Part shown: positions 10,319 to 19,836 of the stretch, in pieces
Position numbering within the stretch: position 1 is the stretch's first letter
Layout of the letters: each line of letters opens with the position of its first letter
NCBI GenBank assembly: GCA_003194525.1
Contig: NBIV01000295.1
Coordinates: 43,168 to 107,167, forward strand
Source of the DNA: Gracilariopsis chorda
Taxonomy: Eukaryota; Rhodophyta; Florideophyceae; Gracilariales; Gracilariaceae
DNA length: 64,000 nt
Direction of reading: 5' to 3'
The notes under the pieces: generated by a model
Seen by the model: only the letters and a program-made list of their open reading frames with translations
What the model was told of the DNA's origin: nothing
Database searches by the model: none
Translations under genes and position numbers: made by a program

Positions 10319-11482
10319 TCAGTACCTTCGTGCACGATTACGAGACCGGTCGCGTTCAGGACTTGACTGAGCCGAGCTGCTATCACTCACGACGGCACCA
10401 TGACTTCTAGCCCACTCTTTGTACTTACGTGCCCTCTCTTTATGCTTTCTCTTTCTAGTCTCCGCAGCTGATGCTCTGTCCTCCGCAGCTGATGTTCTGT
10501 CCTCCGCAGCTGATGCTCTGTCCTCCGCAGCTGATGTTCTGTCCTCCGCAGCTGATGCTCTGTCCTCCGCAGCTGATGCTCTCTGCACAAGTTGCGCTCT
10601 CGTGTTTTTCTCTTTCCGCACATTCTTCTCGGCTATCAGCTTAGCATCGATGGGATTCAATAGATCATCAACATATTGCTTACCAAAGAAAGGTATTTGG
10701 CACTCTTGACCTGGGTCGTATATCCTCCACTTATAGCTTCCGTTACGCAGCTTGCCAACATGAACACAGGGATGAAACGTTGAGGTATGCCGATGTGGTA
10801 GATCAAGGTCAACTATTATATACCATACAATACGGGCCCATGCATAGTAGTCCTTCTTCTCAACCAAATCCCTTTCTCGATTATGACTGGTGACCTCTAC
10901 AACAAGATTAGGAGGGTTACTGACGGGAAACGTCACCTGTTGCGAGCGTGGAGAGACCCTGGCTGATTGTTCTGCCGTTAAAGGAACACCAATGGCAACA
11001 TCCGGTTCTAGATGGATTCTCGGGTCAGATTGAGAAGAATCAGAAGAATGCTGTTCTTGTGGTTGGTCTGTGCGCGAAGATTTGCGATGCACAACAACTA
11101 CAGGCGCTGTAAATATGCGTTTTGTTGTGTTTTTGCCTCTAAAGCGTTCGGAAAAGATGGTGAGCAACATCATAATTACTCTGTCGTGAACGGTGTTTGC
11201 CATCGGTCGCGCTATGAGCAAGCCGTGTTCTAGCTCGTAGCGCCCGAATATTGAAGTGGGAAGATAAAGGAAGTCTTCAAACGAACATTTGTTGAGGTGC
11301 AGTGAGCCAAGTCGGAGCGGCGGAAGGTGCGGCAGCTGCGCTGCGGCTGGATTCTGGGAGGCGGAGAGTTGCGTCGAGGTTGGTGAAGATGTGATGGTGC
11401 TTGGAGAGCGAGGTGGAGAGGGAGCGGAGGAGTGGTCCATGACAGATTCCGTGAGGTGTGCGCGGCAGCGCAGCGGCGACAA
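10319..11482 (-). CDS. Uma2-like (DUF820) PD-(D/E)XK endonuclease-fold protein with heptapeptide-repeat tail
   Basis: The 387-residue product starts with a Ser/Pro-rich leader (1-55), then an Uma2-type domain (about 65-275). Family signatures are clear: RYELEHGLLIARP with a following H near residue 99, the LEPDVAIG strand (Asp161), PPNLVVEVTS (Glu196) and RDLVEKKDYYAWARIVWYIIVDL (Lys209 region). Asp161, Glu196 and Lys209 fit the PD-ExK catalytic set. Uma2-like proteins are abundant in cyanobacteria; their function is unknown, nuclease activity being inferred from fold. Residues 301-341 are seven-residue repeats of the type ASAAEDR, likely helical, then a basic tail. Met15 (11438-11440) is an alternative start. 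No intron is needed. A bacterial origin by transfer is plausible but unproved; a plastid-type leader is not obvious. Confidence 0.82.
   Translation of the reverse strand: MSPLRCRAHLTESVMDHSSAPSPPRSPSTITSSPTSTQLSASQNPAAAQLPHLPPLRLGSLHLNKCSFEDFLYLPTSIFGRYELEHGLLIARPMANTVHDRVIMMLLTIFSERFRGKNTTKRIFTAPVVVVHRKSSRTDQPQEQHSSDSSQSDPRIHLEPDVAIGVPLTAEQSARVSPRSQQVTFPVSNPPNLVVEVTSHNRERDLVEKKDYYAWARIVWYIIVDLDLPHRHTSTFHPCVHVGKLRNGSYKWRIYDPGQECQIPFFGKQYVDDLLNPIDAKLIAEKNVRKEKNTRAQLVQRASAAEDRASAAEDRTSAAEDRASAAEDRTSAAEDRASAAETRKRKHKERARKYKEWARSHGAVVSDSSSAQSSPERDRSRNRARRY
10461..10586 (-). repeat. 21-bp minisatellite, six units, inside the Uma2-like gene
   Basis: Six 21-bp units start at 10461, 10482, 10503, 10524, 10545 and 10566; they differ mainly by one base (GATGCT versus GATGTT), giving Ala/Thr alternation in the protein repeat. 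The unit length is a multiple of three, so copy-number change keeps frame. Confidence 0.95.
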
Positions 11483-12985
11483 GCGTCTTGCGAGCGGCCA
11501 AGTAGGCGGCGACGGCTCTGAGAAGGATTGTGCGGCGCGATGGTGGATGGAGTGGCGTCAGGCGGGCAAGTAGCAGACCAGACGACAAATCAAGATTTCT
11601 TCCCTGGAAACAGCACCGGGGAGAGGCTGTGGCCGCCGAGACCGGACAGCGAGACAATCAATCAGTATCACAGCGGGCGCTGCTCGCGCTGCTCCCTTCG
11701 ACCTCGCCCTGCAGCGGGAGGACAAGGGGCGGGGACCTGTATAGAATAAAGAGGGCCGATGGGAACTTGCCGGCCTTGGGGAGGAGGACAGATAGTCAGA
11801 TCTCACGTTGAGTCCCCGCTCGCTCCCTCTTCTTGCCTTCACCTGCGCCCCCGTTCCCGAATGTCCACCCACGAACGCCCCAGTGGCAGACCTAGAAATG
11901 GTTGAATCGAAGATGGGGGTTTTTTGGAGCCGAAATCGGGAGCACGACGTGGCAAACTACCTAAGACGGCGTGGGTGCAGCCAAACGAACATTTAGCATA
12001 CCCTGTATCAGTTATGGGTGGCGGTGAGTTGGTTGCAGTTTTGATTTGAACGGCTAGGGATGCAAATTCATATCGCGTGTAATGACAATTGAGACGTTCC
12101 AATTCAAGAAGTCGATGGTCAAAGCGTTTTGTGTCGGTCTTTGCAGTTCCAAGGACAACAGGAGACTACCGTACTGGACTTGGAGTGGCTCATCAGTCGA
12201 CAAGCGTATCGTCGGCGTGTGGCGAAATGCCCGCACCAGTGTCGCCCAGACCGCTTCTCCGATCCAAAGGGCAGCAGCGGTCGTCAATAAAAATTTGGGC
12301 CTAAAGTGCAGCAAATTGTGGTCGGCAGTGGAGTGTTGTTGTGATTGTGAATCGTCTCTTGCCTTGTCGGGAGGCGAGCTCAATGTCATGGCGGTTGTGC
12401 GGACGTTCAAACACAGCGTTTATGCCTTCGTTTCACACGAGTTTGGTTCTTGCTCGGGGGTGGCTTTAGGGTACTGCACCCGGTTCCATTTCGGTTGCTG
12501 GGGAAGAAGGCTTGTAGATAGCTGGATATCGTTTACATCGACGATGAACTGAGAGTGACTAAATGCCCACAAGGGTAATCGAGGGTCTTTATTCGTCTTG
12601 AAGAAGATAAGCGATGATGTTAGTCTTGCCTATACGCCGGAACTGCGTGAAGAACTCGAAAAGAACTCATAGCATTCTACGTCCAGAAAGCAAAGTTCTT
12701 ACCTGTAAATATAGCGCCATGATAATGCGACGGTTATCCTAAGGAAGCCATTTTTCTGTATTCGTCAGCAGTTTGGCACACCTCCGTCACCACGCGTCTG
12801 AGACTAGGGTACTCCATGAGATCAACTACCATGTACAGCTCTTTGTGTTAGTGCTCTCTTCGTAGAATTCGATACTCTATGGGAGTAGCTCAGAAGCGAT
12901 GCTGGATACCAGAGACATCAATCAATGCGTCTTTCCACCCTCTTCCTCTGCGCTTTGTAACGATGCGACATTTGCTTGTCAGTGG
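11483..12985. other. Intergenic region between the Uma2-like and DAHP synthase genes
   Basis: It holds the upstream region of the Uma2-like gene and the 3' flank of DAHP synthase. Open frames up to about 156 codons exist on both strands (for example 12082-12552) but overlap each other and show no recognisable domain or composition bias. I see no repeat or RNA gene. Confidence 0.5.
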
Positions 12986-14473
12986 CTACTTACGGCGTGA
13001 AAACTTTCTCAACCGTTGTCCGACCTCATAAGCCATCTCAATGGACTGTGCACCGTTCAGCCTGGGGTCGCACATACTCTTATAATTCTCCGACAATCTT
13101 TCCTCTGTCACCTCGTTCACGTCGCCTCCCAAACACTCTGTAACATTCTCTTCTCCGGTCATTTCGAGATGCACACCTCCAGGCACGGTGCCTTCCTGCG
13201 CGTGGGCTTGGAAGAAAGCGTCAACCTCACCGAGCACCCGGCCAAACGGACGCGTTTTGACACCATTGACCTTTATAGTATTTCCATGCATGGGGTCTAC
13301 GCTCCATACGACATGCCGCCCCTCTTGTTTCACCGCTCTGAGCAAAGCGGGGAGCCTGTCCATGAGCTTGTCCTGTCCCATTCGTATAATGAGCATAATC
13401 TTTCCAGGGTCATTGTCCGGATTGAGTGTATCCAGCATTGTTAGTACTTCTGCCGGGTCCGCAGTTGGGCCCAGCTTAACCCCAATGGGATTCTCTATGC
13501 CGCGGAGAAACTCTACATGTGCTCCTTCAAGTTGCCTTGTTCGCTCGCCCACCCATAACATGTGCGCAGACGAACAATACCAACTCATGTGTCCACTCGA
13601 TGTCATGGACTGCCTAGTGAGTGCCGCCTCGTATGTGAGGAGCAGTGCCTCGTGGGACGAGTAGAACTCGGGTTCGCGCATGTTCTGCAAGCCTTCCGTG
13701 CTTGCAGAAGTATCTAACCCACATGCGGCAACAAAATTGAGTGCATCTTCAATGTGAGTGACCAACGCGGCGTACTTCTCGGGCGTAAGACGATTGATCA
13801 ATGAAACCCACTCCATCATACTCTGCGTGCTTTTCGCAAGTGCACGCAGCATATTAAGCGAGGCAGCGGACTGCGAATATGCACGGAGCAATCGTTCCGG
13901 CTCTGGCACGCGAGCGTCTTTCGATTCGGCAGCCGAGTTGATAATATCCCCTCTGTACACTGGAATTGATCCCACTGCGGTATCCTCCATGTCGTTTGAT
14001 CTGGGCTTTGCAAATTGGCCAGCGACACGGCCAATCTTAAGAACGGGTTGCCCTGATAGATACGACAGAACAATGGACTGAGCTATCAGCACGCGGAAAG
14101 TAGACTCTAGCGACGCCGCATTGAAGTGATCAAATGATTCCGCACAGTCGCCTCCCTGCAAGACGAAAGCTTTTCCAGCAGAAGCACGGGCAAGAGCTGC
14201 CCGAAGGCGACGAATCTCACCGGGAAAGACAAGCGGCGGGTTTTGTGAGAGACGAGCTTCTGTGTTGTGAAGAGCCTGCGAGTCTGGATACACGGGCTGT
14301 TGTAGGATGGGGCGAGATCGCCAGGTGTTTGGGCTCCAGTTCGGCTTGGCTGTAGGTGTAGACTGCTGGGGAGACTGAAGGGTGGCACATGGCGTCAGAG
14401 AGCGACGGCTACGGAGCTGTATCCCCTTCCGCGTGCGATGCAGGGGAACGGGGGCGAGAAAGGCTGGGAACAT
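12986..14473 (-). CDS. DHS: Class II (plant-type) 3-deoxy-D-arabino-heptulosonate-7-phosphate synthase, plastid-targeted
   Basis: The enzyme condenses phosphoenolpyruvate and erythrose 4-phosphate into DAHP, the first step of the shikimate pathway to aromatic amino acids. Conservation starts at WSPNTWRSRPILQQPVYPD (46-64) and runs to the end. Key segments are GGDCAESF (Cys110), KIGRVAGQFAKPRS (146-159), VYRGDIIN, SSGHMSWYCSSAHMLWVGER, VWSVDPMHGN (His396), HLEMTGEENVTECLGG (Glu437) and CDPRLN (Asp469); Cys, His, Glu and Asp at these places match the metal ligands of class II enzymes. Residues 1-45 are rich in Arg, Ser, Thr and Pro with few acidic residues, as in a plastid transit peptide. The 495-residue length is normal and the gene is a single exon. 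The upstream region (14474-14690) ends at a solo LTR. Confidence 0.97.
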   Translation of the reverse strand: MFPAFLAPVPLHRTRKGIQLRSRRSLTPCATLQSPQQSTPTAKPNWSPNTWRSRPILQQPVYPDSQALHNTEARLSQNPPLVFPGEIRRLRAALARASAGKAFVLQGGDCAESFDHFNAASLESTFRVLIAQSIVLSYLSGQPVLKIGRVAGQFAKPRSNDMEDTAVGSIPVYRGDIINSAAESKDARVPEPERLLRAYSQSAASLNMLRALAKSTQSMMEWVSLINRLTPEKYAALVTHIEDALNFVAACGLDTSASTEGLQNMREPEFYSSHEALLLTYEAALTRQSMTSSGHMSWYCSSAHMLWVGERTRQLEGAHVEFLRGIENPIGVKLGPTADPAEVLTMLDTLNPDNDPGKIMLIIRMGQDKLMDRLPALLRAVKQEGRHVVWSVDPMHGNTIKVNGVKTRPFGRVLGEVDAFFQAHAQEGTVPGGVHLEMTGEENVTECLGGDVNEVTEERLSENYKSMCDPRLNGAQSIEMAYEVGQRLRKFSRRK

Positions 14474-14695
14474 TTCAGAAGGTGAAGCGATTATGCAATT
14501 CTGGAGCGGCCGGCCGAAGAAGGACGACGACTGTGACGATAGACCAGCGGACGGGCCGTAGCGATTGGTTCAAGACCTTTATTCTAGTGAATACTGAAGA
14601 TTGAAGATGATGATGGCGCCGTCAGTCAATTCACTGGCGCACGCTTGCTTTGCTGGCGTGCGCACTTCCCCGTCATACACTTGATGTTAAATAGT

Positions 14696-15758
14696 TGTGG
14701 GCGCCATCACGAGACGGTGACGCAGGGGGCCAAAAAGTTGTAATAATAAAAGCCAAAAGGGTGCTCTTCGTAGCTAAAAGCCCCAAAACAAGTTGAAAAC
14801 AGTGATATCAAAAGAACTAAACCCACTCGATGAAAAAAAAACAACACTAGGGAGAGCAAGAGGCTCAATCCCCAAATAAAACTTTTTAACTTCTTGTTGA
14901 AACGGCGCGCAACCCAAGAATTATGTCAAGGATCACTAAGGGTCAGACCCTCGGCTTCCGGTCAGACACTCCGGATGTGAAGTGGATTCTGCATCCTACC
15001 TACCTCTGCACTAACCAGAAGCAGGTGCATACAATCCTTACAGGGCTTCCCGAGGAGAGCTACTAACAGCGGGATATGCTTTCACTCTATACCCAAGCTG
15101 GCCCTTTGTAGGAAAGGTTGCACGGCACGTCGCCTGCGGATAGCTTCCCGTCAAGTACTTCCGTCCGGAAATCACCAGGTCTTTCGACCGACACCGTTAT
15201 CCGAGCAAAGCTCCGGTGGGGCTCACAGACGACAGAAACACCTTTGGTACACACTACCCATCTCCCGTCCACGCCTAAGGCGCTTCAACCGGTCTTAGCG
15301 ACGGTACTTCCCCACCCTATTGGACAACTAGCGGCACACACCTCACTAGAAGCCCTTTATCCAGTGGCGAACGCCTCACTGGTTGTTGATGATAGTTGAA
15401 GTGGCTGAAGGTTGATAGGGGGTGGGGCTTAGATGTTGGTCGATTGTTAAGGTGAGTTTAGACCGAATTTCGAAGCTTAGAATCTCTTTTTATAGTGTTT
15501 AGAGGCACTACAAACGAGCCAAATACGCATTTCTACTTGCTAGTTACTCATGTGTGCGTCTAGGTTACTCCATTGGCTTCTAGAGACCTCTGCAGCTGCA
15601 CACTAACCAATAATAAAGAGACAATTTGCGCCAGCATCACTAAAATACTGTAGTCTTTGCTGGGCCAACAAAACGTGCAATGTGCTAGACACTACTGGAA
15701 CATTCTACACGTGTGTTACAGCAATGTATGGCACATTCCGCAACATTCGCGACCGACA
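14696..15758 (-). repeat. Solo LTR of gypsy family A, TSD ATAGT
   Basis: The segment matches, in reverse, the 5' LTR of element A at 46912-47975 along its length. It has TG...CA ends and is flanked by the direct 5-bp repeat ATAGT at 14691-14695 and 15759-15763, which proves the boundaries and a past insertion followed by LTR-LTR recombination. A TATA-type box (TATAAAAAG on the minus strand) is near 15486-15494. It sits upstream of DAHP synthase and points the same way, so it could read toward that gene. Confidence 0.95.
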
Positions 15759-15763
15759 ATAGT

Positions 15764-16682
15764 CTATCTGCAAGCATGGCCCCATGAGGTGGCGGGGAGA
15801 TTGAGTCGCTTGGAAGTTTGGCAGACGTCACTGGACGACACAGCGACGGTTGGATTTGCAGAACTGATAACGGCGTCATTAAGTTAGTATATTTTCTATT
15901 TTCTATTCTTTTTGGAGAATGGTTTTGAGTATTACTTTCCCAGATCGAGAGAGAGGGGTCAAGCCATATCCCCTAAAGAAGGGTTGCCATCACAGCTTGT
16001 TGATATTGGTGATTTGGGGCTCAGAAAATGATTTTGGCTTCCCCTTAAACTAAAGGCAGGATTTTCCCAAAGAGTGTGAATAACAGGACTACGTTTCCAT
16101 CAGTCAGGAGGATGGGTTATTGTACTTCTGGGTGAGAGGTACTTTTACAAAGAAATAGATAAGAACAAAAAACGCGAAGGATGTGAAAATGCTTTCAGTT
16201 AGAAACCAAATTCGGTGGATTCTGGCACTATCTGCATGTGCAGCTTATTCATCGGTTCTGACATAACCCCTGTTGGAATTAAGGTGTTCCAGTGACACAA
16301 AATGAATGGTAGCTGGGACAAATTCTCAAGTTGGAATGACAGCAGGCATTGCGTAAGTTCCGTTTTCTTACAGTCTACCAAAATGCATCAAATCAGCTCA
16401 GACGTCGAAGTTGAGATCTACTCTTCACAAACGTGACTTCCAGGCTTCTCTTATATCTTATATGACGAGCAAACTTTAAAACCCTTACCCTTCTCAAAAA
16501 CTAAATGTGGGCCATCTAACGATATATTAATTTCATATTCATTTCATGTCTCCCAAAGCAATTCAGTAAGTGCTCTAACAGAATCAGCTTAAAGCACTGA
16601 TTAAAAAATGTTCATGCACCGCACATAAAATGTCATTGAAACTTTACACCTCCATAAACGTTCCATTCACTTTCGGATCTTT
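15764..16682. other. AT-rich intergenic region without recognisable genes
   Basis: No open frame over about 65 codons looks coding, and I see no similarity to the LTR or transposon families in the window. Confidence 0.5.
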
Positions 16683-17252
16683 TCAAGAGTCCTCAGAGAA
16701 TAATTGGGATCTTAATCGTGCTTCAAACCCTACTTCTACCACATCGCTCACAACCTCTAACATCAGTTGAGCGCAGGCTGAAACCCGAATACTATCTTTT
16801 GCCTCCATTTGATACCATTTTTGCGCCCAAAGCTTACGATTGTTGTATATGTGCCGTCTTTTGGCCCAGTTCACGGGCACATCTTCGGGCTTTTTCATAC
16901 GCTTCTTCTGCTCAGTAGTTTCATTTCTCGCCTGACGTCGTTTGTGGATATTAGCACGACGATTTTCACGCTCAGCAAGCTTTCTAACGCGTCGATATAC
17001 TTCCTCTTTTTCACGTATCTGAATAGCTGCCTCCGCTTCCTCACCTGATTTTATTCTTTTCAAAACTTTCCTCACTCTCTCTGCCAGTTTATCACTTTCA
17101 ACACGACGTTTTTCTTCTTCGGCTTGCTCACTCTGGCGTAGTCCTTCAACGTGTGCTGCCAGTTTATCCGGTGCGCCAGCATCATGCAAGTATCTTTCAC
17201 TTTTTTTCTGACCATTACTCTCCACCTTTCCCTTCCATACATTATGATACAC
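16683..17252 (-). pseudogene. Charged, coiled-coil-like ORF fragment, possibly the tail of a pogo-type transposase gene
   Basis: About 190 codons encode a highly charged, probably helical region (VEGLRQSEQAEEEKRRVES, KLAERVRKVLKRIKSGEEAE). The frame begins at a GTG; the sequence just upstream seems to continue it after a one-base shift (FIKAMNIIDDN near 17255-17290). It ends 70 bases from retrotransposon C, whose insertion separates it from the transposase remnant at 26924-28300 on the same strand. Joined across the insertion it may be the C-terminal part or a neighbouring gene of that transposon. No domain is recognised. Confidence 0.4.
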
Positions 17253-17322
17253 CGCGATTGTCGTCGATTATGTTCATTGCTTTGATGAAAACCTCTTGGT
17301 TGCTGTGCATTTATCGAAGATA

Positions 17323-17800
17323 TGTAGGATAGCGAGCCAAGTGGGCAAACTCGTAATGGTCTCGTGGTAGCGTGGCAGAGCTGGGGGGTCCTAAGGTCAA
17401 TGGGACGGCGGCCACACCTCTGGTAATGTTGGCGCAATGGGATGGCGCTAACTACGCAGTCCTGCATGTCGGAGGTGCGGTAGCGGTACCTTGAAGGCCA
17501 GTTGGGAGCGTGAATACCAAGTACGGGGGTACTCAGGACTCACGAGGGTGTCTGAGTTTACCGTCCCTAGGGGAGGCGCAACTCGAGGTGCATAAGTAGT
17601 GGCACCGAGGCGCCTCGACCCTGTGGCACTGTAAAGTGCCCTACTCTACAGTAGTTATCTCTAGTCCTATGGTTAAGAAAATAATAAAATTAAATGAATT
17701 ATATAAAATACAGTTAGCCCTTCTTAGGCCCGATACACAACGTGTATCGTCCACACGGGTCTCCAAAATTGTAGAATCCACTGGACTTCGCTCTCTCACA
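17323..17800 (-). repeat. 3' LTR of element C
   Basis: The 478-bp repeat begins and ends in TG/CA and pairs with 26441-26918. An AT-rich block near 17670-17710 contains a TATATAA-like core on the minus strand. Confidence 0.95.
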
Positions 17801-17813
17801 TCGCCCTCTCCTT
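17801..17813 (-). promoter_or_regulatory. Polypurine tract of element C
   Basis: On the minus strand this reads AAGGAGAGGGCGA directly before the 3' LTR, the expected primer site for plus-strand DNA synthesis. Confidence 0.75.
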
Positions 17814-17998
17814 AGGCTTGACCGTCTCGGTCGAGCTGCTTGTCCCCAAGGGTTATCTCCAGTCCATTGGCCGATTACCAAGTTTTTCCTTTGGTCTCAC
17901 CCTTCTCACGACGCACCCTTCCGATCTCGGTTGTCAGCAGCGCCCCGCTCCCGGCTTCGGTAATCAAGTACTTTTGCAACTTCCTTGGGGTTCAGAAC

Positions 17999-18967
17999 AT
18001 GGTCCGTGGGACGGAGTTCACCGTAGGGGACACCGAAGGCCTTTTGGATCATGTCCTGCAGGTCGATTGGGATAACACTCCCGGTTTCCTTTGGTATGAC
18101 TACGAGACTGACATTTTCAGGAGTATTCCTCGCCATCCGCAGGGTCATGACGACGGAAAGGTCTACCTGGCGAAGCCGTTGAGGGCGAATCCACCGGTCG
18201 TCCCGCGAGGAAACGTGGAGGACTAGTGGCCTAAGGGCGAGGGCTTCTCGTCGAAGAATTTCCTGGAGGACGAGGCGTTGCCTGCGTCTGGGGGCTGTGC
18301 AGTTCTTTTGGCAATTCCGTTGGGCCCTCAGGTGGTCACCGATGGGGACGATGGCGACGCATTTGCGGATCCTGAGGTCGCGCGGGTGACTACTCCTGTG
18401 CCTGCTGGTTCTCTTGTGGTCGCGCCTAGTCCGCCTATTGCTCCGGTGGAGGAGCCAGTCCCTGTGGTCAATCCTTACACGCTTGTCGGTGGGGCGCTTT
18501 CCGTATCGGTCATCCCGCTGCCACTGGTACCGGCCGTCCCTGTGGGCGTAACCAATGCGGCCGAAGCTCTCCGTGCGGTCGCAGGTGCCACGGGCCTGAA
18601 CGTAAACGGTAGCCTCGAGGACTTGTTGCGCCGCACTCGGTCTTGGGCGCGGCGAGCATCGCGCTATGGGGCCCTGCTGGAGCAGAAGGAGGCCCTGAAG
18701 AACTCTGTTGAGCAAATCCTACAGGAGAATGCTCATATGTTATCCAACAAGGTCCTAGAGGATATCGATGCCCGCTATGGCCTCAACGTAAGTGACAGCA
18801 GCGGTGAGGAAGGCTTCGCGTCCAGTGGTCCGCGCAGTCCTCCGCGCAAGCGTCCGCGCGTGGCGGGTCCCAGTGGGCTAAGTTCCAGTGGTCAGGCGCC
18901 CACCAACAGTGGCGGTTCCCCCGATGGTCAGGGCGACGACGCGATTGCGCCTGCTCCATCGGCCTGA
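17999..18967 (+). pseudogene. Antisense accessory ORF of element C (coiled coil, basic nuclear-signal-like tail), one in-frame stop
   Basis: This frame runs on the strand opposite to gag-pol, in the space between chromodomain and 3' LTR. An ATG at 17999 follows the inner LTR edge by about 200 bases, and the frame is open without ATG from 17840. A single TAG at 18224-18226 interrupts it; the frame then continues to TGA at 18965-18967. The downstream part is Pro/Val-rich, followed by a basic segment (LLRRTRSWARRASRYGALLE) leading into a predicted coiled coil (EALKNSVEQILQENAHML; heptad hydrophobics L, L, I, M) and a Ser/Pro/Arg tail with PPRKRPRV, similar to a nuclear localisation signal. No known family is recognised. 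Element B has a differently sequenced ORF in the same place. Confidence 0.6.
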
Positions 18968-19836
18968 GGGCACTGGTAGGTTAGCCTTTTAGGTCTCAAT
19001 AAAGTCAAGTTATCCATTGGTTGTTACCTTTTTTTCCCTTTGGTCGGCCTGACCGTCCTTCAGGTCAGCTAGTGCGGTGGTTTGCCCTTGAGAAGCACCG
19101 CGACGGGTCGCGTTCCAATGGACATGCATTAGATTGCAGTGACCAATTGGGAAGCGGCGATCTCGCTCCGTGTGGCCGGTCCTTCAGGGCAGCGGTTGGC
19201 CATTGGGCATGTGTGCGCGCACACGTGGCGTGCTGGCGCTCGTGTCCATCCGGATGAGGCCCTTGGCACTCCGAAAAATTGGGCTGAGAAATTGGCCATC
19301 GGAAATTGTCAGTTTTTTGACGTGCCAGCGGTCGGCCTGTGCGCCGGCTGTGCGCGAGCTGCGCAATGCCGCCGTATGGTACCACTTAGGCCGCAATGAG
19401 GCGAGTCCGAATCCGGTGTCCGTTGGTCTGTGCGCGGCCTAGAAGCCGAGATATCGGCCATTCTTTGTTTTGGCCGATTTCGGGGCGTGCAACGCCACTC
19501 CAAAAAAATGTCCATTTGGCCGACGGAGTTTTTGATCAAGCGCGCGCGCCTTGGCAGGCGCCGCCCGTGCTGTAAGTCCATCGGATGTTCCATTGGGCTG
19601 ATAGTTAGTGCCAAAATTAGCGTGCGCCAGAGGTAGGCCGCACTTTACTTAGGCCAAGGGATGGTTAGCGCTCCGCGTGGTGGCCCATGGAGAGCCAGAT
19701 CGGCTTAGCGCTCGTAGTGCGCGTGCTCGGTGCTCCTGTCCTTGTGGTCAGCTCAACGGCTTAAGCGCGGGAGTTAGCGACGTCCATCGGACTACCTCGA
19801 ACCTTGACCATTGGATTTTAGTATGTATGCCCCCTC
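18968..19836. other. Non-coding spacer of element C
   Basis: This stretch between the antisense ORF and the chromodomain end has many short overlapping frames, frequent GCGCGC-type and CCATTGG-type words, and no recognised domain. Confidence 0.5.

Noticed and set aside
10461-10586. Regular short repeats as a CRISPR array
   Set aside because: Units are contiguous with no unique spacers, lie in frame inside a coding region, and the context is eukaryotic.
10419-10709. Plus-strand ORF with Ser-Ala-Ala-Asp repeats
   Set aside because: It is the opposite-strand reading of the 21-bp repeats of the Uma2-like gene.
12082-12552. 156-codon plus-strand ORF as a gene
   Set aside because: It overlaps a minus-strand frame of similar length, shows no domain and no composition bias.
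17906-18715. 269-codon minus-strand ORF between the LTR and pol of element C
   Set aside because: It lies opposite the antisense ORF, is Arg/His-rich as expected for a shadow of a Val/Pro/Asp-rich GC-rich frame, and has no recognised motif. I favour the plus frame because of its coiled coil and the parallel with element B.
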